In this document: positions 62,802 through 64,000 of the stretch, piece by piece
How the letters are laid out: the number at the start of each line of letters is the position of its first letter
How positions within the stretch are numbered: position 1 is the first letter of the stretch
Source of the DNA: SG8-4 sp964598225
GTDB taxonomy: Bacteria; Planctomycetota; Phycisphaerae; Sedimentisphaerales; Anaerobacaceae
Assembly (NCBI GenBank): GCA_964598225.1
Contig: CAZRBG010000014.1
Coordinates: 1 to 64,000, forward strand
Direction: 5' to 3'
DNA: 64,000 nt
Translations under genes and position numbers: made by a program
Notes under the pieces: model-generated
The model's database searches: none
What the model was told of the DNA's origin: nothing
The model's input: only the letters and a program-made list of their open reading frames with translations

Positions 62802-64000
62802 TTAGTCAAAGCAGCACAAGACTTTCCGTGAGAGCAGGTCGGCGAAAATCTGGAGTTGCCCGGCGCCGATTTCGCACACGTGAACGATGCTTTCGTACTT
62901 GCCGGCCTCAGGTCTCATTTCTGTAAGCACGTTCGGCCGGTCTAACAGCAGGTCTTTGTTGAAGACAACCGTATCCCTGTTCGGGAAAAGGGCGACGTAG
63001 AAAATATCCGTCTCAACCAGGTCCTGGAAGAAATGTGTCCCGAAGGACAGTTCCGGCATCATGGTGCTGCTCTCGTACGCCATCTCCACGAGAACGGCAA
63101 CGTTACTGATCTCGTGGAATCCGACAGGTATGCCGAGACTCGGCGTTGATGTGCCCCACCTGCCGGGGCCGAACAGAATTGTCGCTTCCGAGAACCTGTC
63201 GCGGATAAGGCAGTTGAGTTTTCCCACAAGTCTGGCAATGTCGTACTTTTCCGACAGAGTCAACGCGGCATACCCTTGCGGATCGATATAGACCGCCCGG
63301 CGGATTTCCTGAGATAAGCTGCCGCCCATCGAATATCCTTCGGTCCGGAACAGGACCTTACCCGGATCGATCGACGACGGCATCTCGACGTGCGTCTGCT
63401 GCCCTCTGGTCTGGAGCGGCCTGCATTGGAGCAGGTTAATCATAGTCCTGCCGCCATCAATAAAGTTGGCCGTGAACTCGATATCGACAGGGTAGCTGTA
63501 CGCGCTTTCAAGGGTCTTCAATATCTTCTGCATGCTTTGCAGGAAAGACGTTTCCGAGAACAGCTTATCAAAGGTAAGCAGCCAGTATTGATCGCTTTGC
63601 CCGCTCTGTTGCTTTACTCGTCGCGTTAACTCTGCATCTCTGACAGCGACATATTCCAGCTTAGCATCCAAACCTTTCCCCAATAATTCTTCGAATGCTA
63701 CTTCGTTCAGGCTGTTTTCTTTGGTATCAAGAAGATCGACTCGATGCTGGGAGAACTTACGCACATCGTCCATTCCCGCAAGCGGTCTGGTCAGTGGCGC
63801 GTCGAGCGCGACTATCCGCGGGTAGTCGTCTTCAACCCGATTTACAGCCCGTGTGCCCAGGCCGAATACCAGCCTGAGCATTCCCGCTTTGGGGTCGAGC
63901 TCAGGGTTCCATACGAACGCGTTGTGCGACATTCCCACGCCGGCGAGGTCGGGGAAGAAATATCCGTTTTGATGCGAGCCGGAGACGCGCTGAACCAGCA
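62802..64000 (-). CDS. PEP/pyruvate-binding (PPDK-like) protein, C-terminal part, cut by window end
   Basis: The frame is open to the window edge, giving 399 visible residues; its N-terminal part lies beyond. LVQRVSGSHQNGYFFPDLAG followed by PELDPKAGMLRLVFGLGTRAV resembles the nucleotide-binding region of the pyruvate phosphate dikinase PEP/pyruvate-binding domain (PF01326), with DIEFTANFIDGGRTMINLLQCRPLQT near its end. The remaining C-terminal domain (ATILFGPGRWGTSTPSLGIPV) is not the standard phosphohistidine and PEP part, so this is a PPDK-related protein, not PPDK itself. It is upstream of carB with 115 bases between. Confidence 0.8.
   Translation of the reverse strand, partial: LVQRVSGSHQNGYFFPDLAGVGMSHNAFVWNPELDPKAGMLRLVFGLGTRAVNRVEDDYPRIVALDAPLTRPLAGMDDVRKFSQHRVDLLDTKENSLNEVAFEELLGKGLDAKLEYVAVRDAELTRRVKQQSGQSDQYWLLTFDKLFSETSFLQSMQKILKTLESAYSYPVDIEFTANFIDGGRTMINLLQCRPLQTRGQQTHVEMPSSIDPGKVLFRTEGYSMGGSLSQEIRRAVYIDPQGYAALTLSEKYDIARLVGKLNCLIRDRFSEATILFGPGRWGTSTPSLGIPVGFHEISNVAVLVEMAYESSTMMPELSFGTHFFQDLVETDIFYVALFPNRDTVVFNKDLLLDRPNVLTEMRPEAGKYESIVHVCEIGAGQLQIFADLLSRKVLCCFD

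Overview
The window reads as a chromosomal segment of a Planctomycetota bacterium, probably class Phycisphaerae (Sedimentisphaerales-like). This placement is an inference from gene content: a SAM-methyltransferase/PQQ-propeller fusion, LamG-type tails ending in DDIRLYR, a Tat-exported Gfo/Idh/MocA oxidoreductase, a type I sulfatase, an exported tricorn-type protease, and many small palindromic intergenic repeats. I see no rRNA, tRNA, CRISPR array, phage or transposase gene.

Region by region. 1-6.1 kb is mostly minus strand: the 3' end of a dinB-like gene, a LamG-type gene remnant, a TrkA-C membrane protein, corA, a LapA-like protein, a shortened MFS-like gene, and a four-gene ECF operon (sigma, putative anti-sigma, exported helical protein, O-methyltransferase) that ends in an intrinsic terminator. 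6.3-14 kb holds a small Cys-rich protein, a 26-residue very basic peptide, a RACo-type ferredoxin/ASKHA protein, an EamA transporter, an ABC exporter pair, a helix-hairpin-helix protein and a nucleotidyltransferase. 14.1-19.9 kb is a polysaccharide locus: a PL11 rhamnogalacturonan lyase divergent from a GH127-type enzyme, followed by two genes that have lost their middles.

20-24.4 kb is the most unusual block. Two tandem CydA-like subunits occur without CydB. One carries a c-type haem motif and neither shows the GRQPW quinol-loop motif. They sit with two small membrane genes behind a good sigma70-type promoter, and a possible cytochrome-b-like gene is convergent. 24.5-27.6 kb holds a second ABC pair and a tandem-Usp protein with a C-terminal PCP-reductase-like extension.

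27.8-42.6 kb is a nearly continuous plus-strand TCA-cycle cluster: fumC-acn-sdhA-sdhB-sucC-sucD-sucA-sucB-lpd-gltA. Isocitrate dehydrogenase, malate dehydrogenase and the succinate dehydrogenase membrane anchor are absent. sucC almost certainly starts at an ATT codon. A convergent pntA1-pntA2-pntB set, encoding a proton-translocating transhydrogenase, follows, linking the NADH made by the cycle to NADPH.

45.8-58.6 kb returns to secreted and catabolic functions: the methyltransferase/PQQ fusion with a coupled glycoamylase-like protein, the tricorn-like protease, a sulfatase, a Gfo/Idh/MocA oxidoreductase and a Tat-lipoprotein with an L-fucose-isomerase-like sequence. 58.6-64 kb carries hisF, carB and the C-terminal part of a pyruvate/PEP-binding (PPDK-like) protein cut by the window end.

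Two themes recur. First, several genes keep their beginning and end but have lost the middle in frame. Second, short palindromes built on GGTGGGGCTTGCCCCACC lie just after genes and in two cases supply the stop codon.
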